Assembly: GCA_021018995.1 (NCBI GenBank)
Contig: CM037588.1
Coordinates: 152,291,725-152,355,724, forward strand
DNA from: Chloranthus sessilifolius
Taxonomy: Eukaryota; Streptophyta; Magnoliopsida; Chloranthales; Chloranthaceae
Direction: 5' to 3'
DNA: 64,000 bases
A program made the position numbers and the translations under genes. Below the pieces are notes generated by a model, which made no database searches, was not told the DNA's origin, and was given only the letters and a program-made list of their open reading frames with translations. This document shows positions 34,822 to 48,049 of the stretch, piece after piece; the first letter of the stretch is position 1; the number at the start of each line of letters is the position of its first letter.

Positions 34822-36309
34822 TACATTTTCGACACCCTTTTTATCATTGATCTCAAAATTGAACTCTTGTAGGAGTAAGATCCATCAGATCAACCTTGGT
34901 TTGGTGTCCTTCTTCGCTAGCAGATATTTCAATGCAGAATGGTCTGAAAAGACCACAATTTTTGAGCCAAGCAGATAAGAGCAAAACTTTTCCAGAGCAT
35001 ACACCACGGCTAATAACTCCTTCTCAGTGGTGGTGTAATTTAACTGGGCATCAATCAATGTCTTACTGGCATAGTAGATCACATGAGGTACTTTGTTCAC
35101 CCTCTGCCCTAAGACTACTCCAATAGCATAATCAGATGCATCACACATGAGTTCAAACGGTATAGAATAATCCGGTGGTTGAATTATCGGTGCATTTGAT
35201 AGCAGCTCACACAATTTCAAAAATGCTTTCATGCAATTCTCATCAAAGTCAAAAGGAACATCTTTTCCAAGCAGGTGGCACAATGGCTTGGCAACCTTGC
35301 TAAAATCCTTGATGAATCTTCGATAAAATCCTGCATGACCTAAAAATGATCGAATTTATCGAACACTCTTTGGTGGTGGCAAATTAGCGATTAAATTGAC
35401 TTTTGCCCTGTCAACTTCGATTCCTTTTTTTGAAACAACATGTCCCAACACAATTCCTTGTTGCACCATGAAATGGATTTTTTCCCAGCTAAGAATAAGA
35501 TTTGATTCGACACATTGATGCAATACCTGGTTAAGGTGTTGCAAACACAGTTCAAAGGTCTTTATGAAAATAGAAAAGTCATCCATGAAGACTTCGATGA
35601 ATTTATCAATCATGTTCGAGAATATGGATAACATGCATCTTTGAAAAGTGGCAGGTGCATTACACAAGCTAAAAGGCATCTTTCGATATGCAAACGTTCC
35701 GTAGGGACACGTGAACATTGTCTTCTCTTGATTTGCAAGAAACGCCGATACTTAATTGTAGCCCGAATATCCATCAAGAAAACAATAAAACTCTTGTCCT
35801 ACTAACTTTTCGAGAATTTGGTCAATGAATGGCAGGGGAAAATGATCTTTTCTTGTAGCCGTGTTCAATTTCCGATAGCCGATGCACACGCGCCACCCTG
35901 TGGTTTCGTGAGTGGGCACTAATTCTCCTTCAGTAGTTTCTTTCACAGTGATGCCAAACTTTTTTGGAACAATTTGGACTTGACTGACCCATGGACTATC
36001 AGAGATTGGATAGATGATTCCAGCATCGAGTAGTTTTATAATTTCCTTTAAAACGACTTCTTGCATGTTTGGATTAAGTCGCCTTTGCGGTTCCCTCGAT
36101 GATTTACTATCATCTTTCAAATGTATTTTGTGCATACATATCGATGGGTCAATCCCTTTTAGATTGGCTAAAGTCCATCCAATGACTTCTTTATTTTCTT
36201 TCAGCACTTTCAGCAACTCATACTCTTGTTCTTTCGACAGTGTCGATGATATTATTACTGGCAATGTTTCTCGAGGTCCCAGAAACACATACTTGAGCGA
36301 CTCAGGCAA
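34822..36309 (-). pseudogene. Element A reverse transcriptase and RNase H
   Basis: Signatures: LDAGIIYPISDSPWVSQVQI, WRVCIGYRKLN (Asp replaced by Gly relative to B), FLDGYSGYN followed by a stop at about 35751, then PFSLCNAPATFQ (Gly to Ser), and the FMDD box (35578-35589). RNase H has MCDASDYAIG, TEKELLAVVYALEKF, and [11 protein letters not shown]. Three stops or frameshifts break it (about 35751, 35355, 34884). Confidence 0.87.
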
Positions 36310-37530
36310 CTATTTTAATTTGACAGTTGGTGGCTGATCAATTGATGGAGTCAGCACATCCTTTACCTCCATAGGTAATGGTTCTACCTTAGTCACATTT
36401 GTACATAAGTTATCATCTGGACATGATAGACTCGGCCTCGTCTCTTCTGACTGTTTCCTTTCAGATCCTTTTTCCTCATAGATGGCCAACAAAGCAGTTT
36501 CAAATTCTTCTTTGATAAGCATTGATGGTAATGCTTCATCCACTACTTCGTCCATCTGGTCGATGTAAAAACAGTCAATCTCATCCTCGTTGGGGAAATG
36601 GTTCATCGCATGAAATATATTCAATCTAACTTTCATGTTTTCAAAACAAACGTCCATGACTCCCGTTCGACAATTAATGCAAGCATTTGCAGTGGCGAGA
36701 AATGGGCGTCCAAGGATGATGGAGACTTGATTAATGGATTTAACAGGTGGTTCCATGTCTAAAACAACGAAGTCCACTGAAAAGACAAACTTCTCTATTC
36801 CAACCAAAACATCCTCGATGATACCCCTAGGCCTTCTTTCTGACCTATCGGCAAGTTGAAGCGTAACCGTTGTGGGTTTCAATTCACCCAATCCTAATTT
36901 CTCATACACTGAGTATGGGATGAGATTAACACTTGCTCCCAAATCCAGTAACGTTTTTCCAATTGGTTGTCCACTAATGACACATGGAACAGTTGGGACT
37001 CCAGGGTCCTTGAGTTTCTGTGGGGCTTCCAATTGCAATATCAAACGGACTTGATTAGTAAGGAACACTTTCTTTGAAACATGAGTGCGTGTCTTTCTCT
37101 TACGAGTGCACAAATCTTTGAAGAATTTGGCGTACTTGGGAACTTGTTTGATTGTCTCAAGTAATGGAAGATTTATCTTTACCTGTTTAAATGTTTCAAA
37201 GATTTCTTTCATTTTTACAGGTCCCTTCCCCATTCTAGATGGAGGATTTAGGCACTCAGGGAATGGTGCCTTAGGGACATAAGGTGGAGATTTAAGTTCT
37301 GGTTCTTTTTCACGTCCTTGTTGGACAGTTGAGGGAGACACTTCCTCTACTTCTTTTTCTTTTCCCTTCTCTCTTCCTTGCTCTTTCTCTTTCTCTTTTC
37401 CTTTTTCTTTTTCTTTTCTTTTCTCTGACTCTTTCTCTTTTACTGCTTCTCTTTCTTCATCAGCTTCCACAGGTATTTCCACTTGATTATTAATTTCTCG
37501 TCCACTTCTCAGTACCGTAACAGCTTTCAA
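36310..37530 (-). pseudogene. Element A Gag C-terminus and aspartic protease
   Basis: One open frame of 406 residues. It begins with a highly charged Lys/Glu segment (EKEKGKEKEKEQGREKGKEK), passes through the KVNLPLLETIKQVPKYAKF type linker, and contains the protease site LLDLGASVNLIPY (about 36920-36960), LGELKPTTVTLQLADRS and FLATANACINC. It ends at 36310 before the RT frame. This is the longest uninterrupted frame of the window. Confidence 0.85.
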
Positions 37531-39069
37531 CTGTTGACTATTTGATGGTCCTTCATCAGATGATGCTTGGCCTCGAGGATTGTTGATGGGTTAGCTAGAG
37601 AGCCTACCTTCCTCTCGTTGACTCAACTGATTTGTTAGTTGAGTAAATTGATCTATCATCATCTACTAAAAAGCTTGCATATTTCACATAATCTTTTCCT
37701 CCAAATTAGAATCTTTTGAAACGATGACCTGAGATTGATTAAAATTCTAATTTTTTCGGTAATCAGAATTCGGATGATAATAAGAAGGGTTCTGTTGAAA
37801 ATTAGAATTCTGTTGTGGGCGAAAATTTTGCTGTCCATTCATTACGTTGGATCTGAACTGCTGATTCACCTGTCCAGTTTGGTTTGATCCTCCCCATCCT
37901 AGGTTGGGGTGATTTTTCCATTCCGGATTGTATATGTTTGAGTACATGTTCCTACCCTGTCACTGATATGATTGAGTCAGATTCACCTGCTCTTGAGGAG
38001 TAGGTTCATCAGGAAGAAATAACAAGGTAGTAGGGCACTCGTTAGCCATGTGACCTGGGTGGTCGCAGTTTGAACAAGCGGCGAGATTGATGGGACTCTT
38101 AGCTTGTTTAGTTGCAGCTAGCAGCATGTTCATTTGCTTGGACAACATATCAACTTTTGTTGAAAGATCTGAGGTGTTGTTTTTGACATCAAATAGTCCA
38201 TTTCTGGTCAACACATGTGATTTTGTTGCCACTTCCAAATTAGTTCGCTCCATTGTCGCATTTTGGATTAAAGTTTAATATAACTTCTCAAACAATGCCC
38301 ACAGCTCACCAGCCTCTTTCGTGGCACACGATCTTTCGCAAGATGCATCAACCATGCGTCTCTCTTCGGGAATTAGTCTATTGTAAAAACTCTGGACCTG
38401 CTGCTACCTTGGCAGTTGATGATTTGGATAACTCTTAATCAATTCCTTAAAGCGTTCCTGACATTCATGAAATGTTTTTGTAGGTTATTGGGAAAGGAAC
38501 TGGATCTTCTGACGCAACTCAATGGTTTTGGTCATGGGAAAATATTTTTTAAGAAACTGACAGTGTAGCTCTTCCCAACTCTGAATAGATTGTGATTTTA
38601 AGGAGTAGAACCAAGTTTTTGCCTTATCTCTTAGAGAGAAAGGAAAGAGTCATAGCTTAGCTATTTCGTCGGTCACATTATGCACACAAAACATTTTACA
38701 CACTGCAGGGAACTCATTCAAATGAACATGTGGATTTTTGTTTAACAATCCATGATAAATTGGTAACATTTGAATCATTACGGATTTGAATTCGTAATGG
38801 TTCCCTGGGATGGGGGCATGCATGATACTATCTTGATCCTCGTAAAAATCAGGATCATTATAATATTCCAATGTTCTTGGGCCCTCATCATGATTATTGT
38901 TCCCATTATTTTCATTATTATTGTTCTGATTATTTCCGTTCCTTTGATCTGCCATAGTCTCAGTATGATGATACTGATTCCTTTGGATTCTGCGATTCTC
39001 TCTACAAGATCGTTCGATTTCAAGATTAAACGGTTACAGATGTGGGTAATGAGAACGAGTAAAGCTCAT
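37531..39069 (-). pseudogene. Element A gag
   Basis: ATG at 39069 (MSFTRSHYPHL) followed by a stop at codon 12. Downstream frames give the Asn-rich segment (NGNNQNNNNENNGNN), the capsid-like region, and the zinc knuckle CSNCDHPGHMANEC (about 38060-38090), then QNFRPQQNSNFQQN. Several stops (about 38649, 37959, 37746) interrupt it. Collinear with B's gag. Confidence 0.83.
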
Positions 39070-39956
39070 ACACCACACCCAAAACAAAGATTATTGAGTC
39101 CACAACAAATGCACAAATATTAGCTTCAATCGATTGAAGTAAAGGGTTCAATCGATTGACATAAAGCACACACAAATATTCGAACAGGGACTTAATTCGT
39201 CAATTGATTGAAAGAGTGGTCTCAATCAATTGAGATTCAAAAGTCAGAATCGGTCAACACAGAAATTTTAGCTGAAATAGCCAGCAGCAGAGGCCTAGTC
39301 AATCGATTGACAAAAAAATGTCAATCGATTGAGCTCTATAATGAACAGTAGCCAGTATCAGAAGAAAAGAATTTTTTTTATTTTTATTTTTTTAAATTTA
39401 ATTTAATTATTTTATTTTATTTATTTATTTTTAATTCAAATTTTAAAAATAAAAATTAAATTCAAAAATAAAAAATTTCTAATTAAAATATCAAAATCCA
39501 CAATTAAAACTAAAAATTCAAATTTTAAAACCTAAAGGCAATCCTACAAAATCTTATAAAATCTTACCTAAAAGAGAAAAAGAAGGGAGAGAATAAGAAG
39601 TCCTAAAAATCTAAAAGAGGAAGATATTTTTTAAATGATATTTTATATAAAATCCTACAAGATATTTTCTAAAAGAGAAAGATAAGGAAAAAGAAACTCT
39701 TACAAAATCTAAAATAAGAAATCCTAAAAATCTCTACTTCCTAAAAGAAATCTTTGATTTTCTAAAAAATCCGAAATTAGCAATTCGGCTCTCACACAAA
39801 ATAGTCAATCGATTGATCCTTTTGTCTCAATCGATTGACAATTCAATACTGAAACCACACAGAACGCACTCAATCGATTGAGGAACATATCTCAATCGAT
39901 TGACTGTCAACTAAAAGCACAAATCTCTTTCCGAATTAATCAAAATTTCACCGAGT
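39070..39956 (-). other. Element A leader with CGAT palindromes
   Basis: Non-coding region between PBS and gag. It has eight exact TCAATCGATTGA copies in two groups (39125-39345 and 39804-39905) and an AT-rich middle (39365-39540). Confidence 0.7.
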
Positions 39957-39974
39957 TCCCCAACAGCGGCGCCA
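39957..39974 (-). promoter_or_regulatory. Element A primer-binding site
   Basis: The minus strand reads TGGCGCCGCTGTTGGGGA, a tRNA-Asp-type PBS with two differences from B's, 6 bp inside the LTR. Confidence 0.9.
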
Positions 39975-39980
39975 AAAACT

Positions 39981-41369
39981 TGGTCGGTTTTAAAAGTGTA
40001 CCCTTGTAAGTGCACAAGATCTATTGCAGCACGGTAAGTACAAGGGTGTCGAACCCACAGGGAAACGTGAATTTTAATTATTTCTTTTAGAGACTTAAAG
40101 ACGTCCCCAAGGAAGTACCAAGGGGCAGATTCAATTTACCAAAAACTTAACACACTATTTCTAAATGCAGAAAAATAAACTAATCTAAGCAGAGATGAAT
40201 TTTGGAGAGTAAAAGAAACAAATATTTGTGATGATCAAGGAATATGCTACCCCAGATTTATACCCCTTTTCTACCATTAACCCACAGTTTCATTAAAGCA
40301 CCATTCACACCATCATTCACGTAGAAAAATGATTCGTAATAAAATGTGATCATCAATCCGGCATATCCTATCTAAAAATAATGACTCAACCTATCATTAC
40401 GGTATGAGTCATGTAAAAAGAATAGCATATTTCATGATGTTTAGATCACGACAGTAAATACATAATCGCTCTACAACCTAGATCAGCCTGCAGGTCCAGA
40501 TCTAACGATTACGGTCGCCGATACGCGCAATCAACGGTCATAACAAGCATTCAATATATATTCAATCACTCATACTTTGAGCAAAACGATTCCATGATGA
40601 CATAAATAGACTGCGGTATTAATCATAAAAAATTGCTACTTATCTGGGGATCGCATCTTTCCTGATCAACTGATTTAGCCGCTCATCCTCGGTGTATGAT
40701 CTCTTTGCATGTTCAAAATCATTCCACTTTTCATTTCTCCCCAAAAGTTTTTTGATTACAATGTTTTTTTCTCAATACAATCTATGCTTTTATAAAAGAA
40801 AAATAGTCTAAATCTTAAGTACAATCTACCCAGACAAAACCCTTGAAGAAGAAGAAAAGAAGAACCCTTTAAGAATGAAAAGAGAAATCCCCCAAAAATT
40901 CCAAAGTGAAGCTCCAGGATGAATAATAATAAATCCCTCAAAATTCGTCCCCTCAAGCAAACTCGTAACTTCTAATTTATAGGGTCGAGCAAACCCTATA
41001 CCTAATATCCTCAATCGATTGAGACTGAAGTCTCAATCGATTGACTTTTGGTTCGGCATAAGTGGGGACAAAGCTGTCTTCTATTGTCAATCGATTGACA
41101 TTCTTGTGTCAATCGATTAAGGCAGAAGGGTAGAGTCTTCATTCCCTTGTTAGATGTTGAGCTACTTCACGAATTTCGATGTTTCTTTTGACATTTTTGT
41201 CCATAGCCTTTATGTAGCCTTTAATTACTTTCTTTTATGCTCTTTAACGATCCAACGGTCAGAAACAGTTGTAATCATTAAAACCTCACAACAACCATCA
41301 GATGCTTTCATTGGATAGCTAAATGTAGGAATTAGGGTGTAAAATACAGTCACATTTCGGCTCCGATCA
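39981..41369 (-). mobile_element. Element A 5' LTR (right)
   Basis: Paired with 15183-16574 and followed by the second GAAGT. TATA-like CCTATAAATTAG on the minus strand at 40972-40983, with TCAATCGATTGA palindromes upstream from 41011. Confidence 0.92.
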
Positions 41370-42882
41370 GAAGTCCCGACTCAAAACTTGTTCGGATATT
41401 ATTTACGAGAACAAACGACCATCCTACGGATACTCAGACACATGGCGCCTATATAAGGGATACCGCGCCAATGCAGGTTTTAAGCCTGCGAAAATAAGAG
41501 AAATGAACCCTTCTGTATGTATGTTTATATATAGTTGATTGATATGTAGTTTTATTTTCAACAGGTTGGTCTCGACCAACGATTGACTTTTTTCAACGGA
41601 GTTATCCGGATGTCAAACCCCATAGGGTACACGCCTAGAAAGCACAGACCAAGAGTCCACACCTCCTAAAAGTTTGTGAAAAATCTGAAGCTTAGATACT
41701 TATGTTCATATGAATCCAAAGACAGAGCGCTTAGCTCGAAGATTTAGCAATGGAATCAATCTGATCGAAACATTGACCACTTGATCGGGATTGACATCGT
41801 TGCTCCTACTTTAAAGTAGGATCCAAAGATCCAAGGCTAACCTTAGACTTAGGACATTAATTTAGCATAACTATGTTGCCAATAAAATATTGACATTTTA
41901 TCGTATTAGAGCACGCACGTGTATAGCTGTGCGTGAAAAGTTCAATGAAAACACAGATTTCTTTTTTCTTTTTTGAGATAATTTTCTTTCTTCTTTTTTG
42001 TTTAATAGACTAGACATTGGTGGTAAGATGCTTTATCTGATTTGTCCATCGCCGAGAAGTTGTCTGCTTTGAGGCTTCGGACCATTTGATGTTCTTGCAC
42101 ATCTCGAGAAAATGTCAGTCCATTTTTTGTTTATATATAAAAAAAGTGTATCCTAATCAACAAAAGGAGAGGCAAACTTTTACCTATATTTTTTCATTTT
42201 TCAAGATTTATATATATTTTTTCTTTGAATTTTTATTTTAAGAGATTTTTTTTATTATTTTTCTTTAATTTTTGAGATGGAAGTATGATGTTGTATATGT
42301 GTAAATGGAAAAGAGTAGAAATATATACAATTTTTTATATTTAGATTTTTCTTAATTTTTTATTTATTTTTTTACTTTTTAAAATTTTTTTTTTTATTTG
42401 ATGCCTTATCAGTTAGACGAAGTAACAGGTCCCTTTTTTAGCATAGTCGAACCCTTTTATGTGGTCGGACCTGAGTGAGGTTTAGAATTTTATCAAGGGC
42501 GGAATGTCCATCCCTTTGGATCGAATTAACCCTTTATCCCTATCACGGGTCATACATTTGACAGTGCGGCCTGAAGATATTCATGGTCAGAACCTGATTT
42601 GAGCTAATATGAGCGGCCCAGTTGACGACCAAACAATCCCGAAAATTAAAACTAAGGAGTACCTGATGATTCTTCTCTTTCTTTTTTCTTTGAACATTTT
42701 TACTCACAGCGCCTAAGACGGGTTTTCTCCGTACCCATTGTCGCCCTCTTTTTTACCCGTAGCGCCCTTTCGGGTTTTCACTATGTCCATGGATATGCAT
42801 TTTTACCCCAGGCGCCTTTTAAGGTTTTCACCTAGTCCGCACAAGCTCGCTATTTTTACCCGTGGCATCCTTGCGAGTTTTC

Positions 42883-42945
<63 letters not shown>

Positions 42946-43490
42946 AGGCCACGATATGGATGTCGATTCCGTCATAGCAGGCTGGATGGAATTCTTTTGT
43001 TGTCTTGTAGCTCGGCTCATGCTGACTTTAATAGATGCTGTAATTGCTCGTAGACCTTAAAGAGGGCTTTCTTCAGAGATGTATCTTGGCCATGGGATAG
43101 GTTAGGAATTTTTGAAGGTATTCTTGGTTTAAGAAGGTTTCCTTGATAGGGTTTTAGTTGCCGTAATACACTTCTTCCTTGAAATTTTTTGACTATAGAT
43201 GCCCCACTTTTTCTATTTTTTTTTATTCTTTTTACTTTTTCAAACAATCTCTTTTTTTTGGGGGGGGGTTTGCTTTTCCATTTTTTTATTGGATTTTTGA
43301 GGGTGACTCTTTTTCTCCTTTTTTGTTAGTATATGTACATATTTTTCTTTTTTCTGGGAGGGTGAGAAAGAAAGGTCAATGGCTCAATGGGTGTAGCAAG
43401 GGTATGAGTGTTCAGGGACGCTTTTGTCTACTTGGCTTTGAAATGATGGCCTCTTTTGTTGAATTCTTAAGCAATCATGTATCCATCTTA
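41370..43490 (-). other. Element C 3' untranslated region
   Basis: T-rich non-coding DNA between the INT stop (43491) and the point where A was inserted; it continues at 15182. It includes short repeats around TTTTACCC(G/C)...GCGCC near 42700-42880 and a (TA)n run. The window between pol and 3' LTR is typically long in Tat/Ogre elements. Confidence 0.6.
42886..42941. repeat. (TA)n microsatellite
   Basis: About 28 uninterrupted TA units in the C 3' region. Confidence 0.95.
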
Positions 43491-44330
43491 TCAATGCTTA
43501 CCTTGCCGCAAAGACTCAGAGTAAAATCGGCATACGTATCCAGCGTTGATGGGTTCAGGAAAGTAATCTCCGTTCATGGTGGCGAGGCGAATTGCGTATG
43601 TCGGGAGTATTTCTCAGATGACGAAGGGTCCTTCCCAATTAGGCTTGAATTTTCCTCTCGGATCAGTGTGGAGGGAAGGGAAGATTTTCTTGAGTACAGT
43701 ATTGCCAACTTTTACATCTCGGATGCGAACATGCTTGTTATAAGCACGTGCGATCCTTTTTAGATCGGCTTGGGAGTGACACAAGGCTAGGAGCCTTTCC
43801 TCATCGAGCAGGTTCAATTGCTCAAAATGGGATCTCTCTTTCAGCTTCTGGTAGACTAGATTTCATAAGGATATGGCGCGAGGGTACTTTAGCCTCTACT
43901 GGCAAGACGACCTCGGTTTCATACACAAGGGAGAACGGTGTTTCCCCTGTAGTGATACGGATCGACGTTCTGTAGGCCTATAGTGCAAATGGTAGCATCT
44001 CACTCCTATCACGGTAGGTGATGACCATCTTCTCAAGGATGCTTGACTGGCTTAACATCTGGATATAGCAGCAACTAATGTTCGACCAAATTAGCATCCA
44101 AACTAGGCATATCCTCATATGACCATGCAAAGATGTCTTGATATGATCGAAGGAAATCAATCATGCCTTTTCTTTCCTCGGGAGACAGTGATGTTCCGAT
44201 CTGAGTGATTCTAGGTACCTCCTTGGTACCCAAATTGACCTCTTCAGTCTATTTAACGATCAGGTAGGGCCATGCTCAAAATCGGCAAATTGGTCAAGGG
44301 GCTCACTAAGACACTCCTCAGAGGGGATCT
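43491..44330 (-). pseudogene. Element C pol remnant: RT N-terminus joined to integrase C-terminus
   Basis: From 44330 downward the minus strand reads the segment that precedes RT in Tat elements (EEVNLGTKEVPRITQIG, RSYQDIFAWSYEDMPSLD, PDVKPVKHP). At about 44031-44044 it jumps directly to integrase (KMVITYRDR, AYRTSIRITTGETPFSLVYE, LLDEERLLALCHSQADLKRI). It ends with the Tat-type module DPRGKFKPNWEGPF and a stop at 43491. The RT catalytic core, RNase H, integrase zinc domain and DDE core are all missing. Stops and a frameshift are also present. The antisense frame 43179-43763 is a shadow. Confidence 0.8.
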
Positions 44331-44759
44331 CCTCGTCCTAACTCATAATTCCTGCCTCTTCTTATTTTTTTATAGGAAAGAGGGCGATTTTATGCGGGAT
44401 GGGTTTTTCAATTAAGGCATCATTTTTTTTTATTTTCTCAAGAATTTTAAAAGATAATATTTTTTGGATTATTTTGTATTTCTTTTATTTTTTTTTGAAA
44501 TTTTCTTTTTCTTCGAAAATGGCCCATAGTTAAGGGCCTAGTCACCCAATTCTGTACCTGTGGTGCTGCGCTGCTCCTTTACCTGTTTGATGGAGGAGGC
44601 TAATTGAGATAGCTTTTGGGAGTCAGCCTCCATCATGTTTATCCTGGGCTCGTTCGGGACTCTGTCCTCATGGGTTTATGGTTGCCGGGGGGGGGGTACA
44701 TTGATAGGGGAATTTCCTCCTTGAAGAGGGACAAGGACGTCAGGTTTATTTCTATATCG

Positions 44760-45492
44760 GGGGAATGATTTGGGGATTGGATGGGTGAATAGTGGCTATC
44801 GTCTTGTGTGGGGTCAGCTGTGTTGCCCCATTCTGATTAATTTTTATGGCCCTTATGCTCACGAACGTGCTCTGGATGTGAGACAGCAGCTGAGGTTCGT
44901 CCTCAAGGTCTATCCCCCGGGCTTTGGATGCGGTAATGGTTTAGGCCTTCTCTTCTGGCCGGGCTGGTACCGATACTTCAGGTTGTTTAAAGATTCTTCT
45001 TGATTGGGTAATGAAATCAACGGCCCCTTCGCTGCCTGCATTGATGTCCGTCTGTTCATAACTGAGCAGGACTTGATGGGGGTCGGAGGTTGGCCCTGGG
45101 ATCTTAAATGGGGTGGGTGAGGGTATCGGAGGTGCTTGTATTGATGACACGGCAGAACGGGGCCAAATCTGGTTGACTGGTGCTGGAGATGGGTAAACTT
45201 GTGGGGGTATGAAAAAATTGGGCCCATCATAATGGAGTGGAACTAGAGGTGGATTAATTGGGGGTGGAGCAAAATCGGGCCAACTGTATTGAATTGGTGC
45301 TGGCGATGGATTGGGTGACACATAGTGATCGGCTATTGGTGTTGGGAATGGCTGAAATATCTGGGGTGAGTAAGAATTAGGCTCCACATGGTTGATAGGC
45401 GCGAGTGTAAGGAAATACATCGTCAAATTCAGGGTTGCTGCTTGCGGTATAGGGTATGGGAAATAATAGGCTAAATTTAATGGCTCAATCAC
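44760..45492 (-). pseudogene. Element C proline-rich segment between gag and pol
   Basis: An open frame of 183 residues in the minus direction (44941-45492), rich in Pro, Ser and Asn with PSPAP and PPINPPLVP repeats. It continues in another frame (ASKARGIDLEDEPQLLSHIQ) to about 44760. No protease active site was recognised. It may correspond to the region between capsid and protease in Tat/Ogre elements. Confidence 0.5.
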
Positions 45493-47439
45493 CCCTATGA
45501 TCTCATTCTTATGACCTTGTTCCCGGGTGGCATGAAACTCCCTTTTTTAGCGATGGATTCAGAGGGATCAAATTCTTTCATGCCTTTCTCCAACATGTTA
45601 ATGGTGGCTCTTGGGCGCATTCCTCCCTACATGTGCGGCGGTAATGGTGCCTATATGATATTAGTGTGCTGATTAGCTTGGGGGTGCTGGGGGTATGAGT
45701 TTCCCTGCCTCTATCAAATCCTCTATCGCGTATTTTAAAGGAAAGCACCGATCAGTTGGATGTCCTGGCTCTTGATGAAAATTACAGTGTGTGCTGGGAT
45801 CATAATTTTTTGGGATCAAATTCGATGGGGGTCTTGGTTGAAGCTAAGTAACCAAACCCTTCTCGATCAACAACAACAAGAGGACATTTAGGGATTGTCC
45901 TAAGGGAGTGAATACTCGGTCGTATCGGGCCCTTCTCTGCTCAGGGGTCATTTTCCCCCAGGGGACATTATTCTACCTTGGAGCCTAATTTGTTGGTGTT
46001 GGGGCTTACGGTGCTGCCCCAAATCGGAATGGTACTATATTGGTATTGGGTTGTGTGGTCATTACGGCGCTGACCTCTGCTCATGCTCCTCTCTCGATTC
46101 TCTGTTATAAAAATTTGCGGACCCCACTGGCTATATTCTTGCTCAGTCGTCCCTCTCTTATTGCGTCCTCGCAATGGTTGGCATTTCTTACCAAATCAGC
46201 AAAGCTAGATTGTTGTTGGTATACCAAGAAGTCTGAGATGACTGATAGAATATTTTTCGAGATCATATCGATTTGCTCGTCATCGGGTATTATGTTTCGG
46301 ACTTGAGCTGCCAATGCCCTCCACCGCCCAAGGTAGTCACTAAATGATTCGTCGGGCTTCTGCTTTAGTCGGGCTAGATATGACTTGCGGGGTTTAATAT
46401 TTATGTTGTAAACATATTGTTCTTGGAATATGTGGGCCATATCTCTCCATATTTTAATCATGGATAGTTTAAGAAAAGTGAATCATCTCAAAGTTTGGCC
46501 CGTAAGACTCTTCTGAAATACTTTGATGAGGAGTCGTTCGTCTCCTCCGTATTGACACATATTCCCGTAGTATGACTTAAGGTGTGCAATGGGGTTACCC
46601 GTGTCATTGTATTTATCGAATGTGGGCACTTTAAATTTGGGTGGCAGTGGTACCTCAACAAAAAGGTACAGATTTGAGAAATCTATGGTATGAATGGCTC
46701 CCCCTAACTTCATCAGCTGCTTCTAGATTTTATCCATTTATTCTTTCAGCAGCCCGGATTCTCTGGATGATGCGGCGGTGGTTATTCCCTCAAGTGGTTG
46801 CCTCCCTTCATTTTGGACGGCTTCGGGATTGATAAGTGTGGGTGGTGGGGGATTAAAGTTGGCGAATGCCCCCGCATAGGCCCACTATTTCTGACCTCAT
46901 CTTTCTTGTATTGTTGATCAACATATGGTGGAGGAGGGGTGAGGTTATTCTGCTAATTCTGAATGGATTGGGCAGGTGCTTGATGAAGCCATTGAGTTTG
47001 GTGAGGATTTTGATGAGTGAATGGGGGATTTTGGAGGGGTTGAGTGGGTTCTTGGTGGGACCACTGTATGTGGGAGAATCTTTGATGATGAGTTTGTGGG
47101 GTAAGGGGATGGGTGAATTGTGGATTTTGGGAGGGTACCTGATGAGGCAATTGCGCTTGATAAGAATTTTGTTGATTGGGTTGGGGGATGAGAGGATGGG
47201 TAAATTGGGGATAACTGATGGTATGGGATAGATCCTCATATTGGGAAGGTTGTGAGACATGTGGAATAATGGGGCCCATGTCGGGTTGGGGGATTGGATG
47301 AGAGGGGTGAGGGGGATTGGCAATTTGAGGGGGAATGGTGGTTCGTTGGGTATAGGTGGATGTGGGTAATTGGGGGAATTGTGGATGGTTTGATGATGTG
47401 GGCCTTGGGCTTGGTCCAGTTCTGGCTTGTGGGCCTTGG

Positions 47440-47815
47440 GCCTGTGTGCCTTGGGCATATGGGTATTAGTATTGTGGGCCTGGGGCATATGGGCTTTGAG
47501 CTTCTAGGCCTTGGGCTTGGTGTGGGCCTTGGGTTTGTGGGCTTTGAGCATGTGGACCTAGGGCATATGGGCTTTGAGTTTCTGGGTCTGGGGTATATGG
47601 GCTTTGGGCATATGGGCCATGATGGGCTTGGGGTATTGGGCCTTGATGGCCTTGGGTATGGGGTATTGAGCCTTGATGGGCTTTGGATATTGGGCCTTGT
47701 GGGCTTGGGTATGGGGTATTGGGTCTTGATGGGCTTGGGATATCGGGCCTTGATGGGTTTGGGATATTGGTCCTTGATGGGCTTGGGTATGAGGTATTAG
47801 GCCTTGAGGCCCGCT
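47440..47815. repeat. Minisatellite inside element C gag
   Basis: Short units of 20-35 bp around GGGCTT(T/G)GG(G/A)TAT and GGGCCTTG(A/T)TGG repeat many times. Read on the minus strand it codes AHKAQYPKPIKAQYPIPK-type repeats; read on the plus strand it gives a Gly/Leu-rich frame (47294-47800). Confidence 0.85.
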
Positions 47816-48049
47816 CAAATGACCCTATGGTTGATGGAGGGCTTGGATGGTATGGATAATGGGAGGTTGATTAGGATTTTGGGGGAAGGAAGTATGGAGA
47901 TTTTGGAGGGTTTGTTGGGGATTGGGTATTTGGGGTGGAAGATGATGGCTTTGGAAGGCCTTCCAAATGGTGTAAGCTTTCACCATGTCCTCCATCATTG
48001 ACATGGGATTGGAAGTGGATGGCTCACCTAATGAGGGGATGTATGGGAG

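Larger units (their letters stand above)
15183..41369 (-). mobile_element. Element A: Athila-like Ty3 retrotransposon, complete, carrying element B
   Basis: LTRs of nearly equal length (1392 and 1389 bp) both start TGGTCGGTTTT and end CTCCGATCA. A perfect target duplication GAAGT flanks it (15178-15182 and 41370-41374). A PBS matching the 3' end of tRNA-Asp lies 6 bp inside the right LTR, so the element reads on the minus strand: LTR, PBS, leader, gag, PR, RT-RH, INT, ORF2, 3' region, LTR. ORF2 is split by B. Without B it is about 14.5 kb. Every large ORF has stops or frameshifts. Confidence 0.92.

Noticed and set aside
43179..43763. Plus-strand frame of 194 residues
   Set aside because: Antisense to the integrase C-terminus of element C, which has the recognisable motifs.
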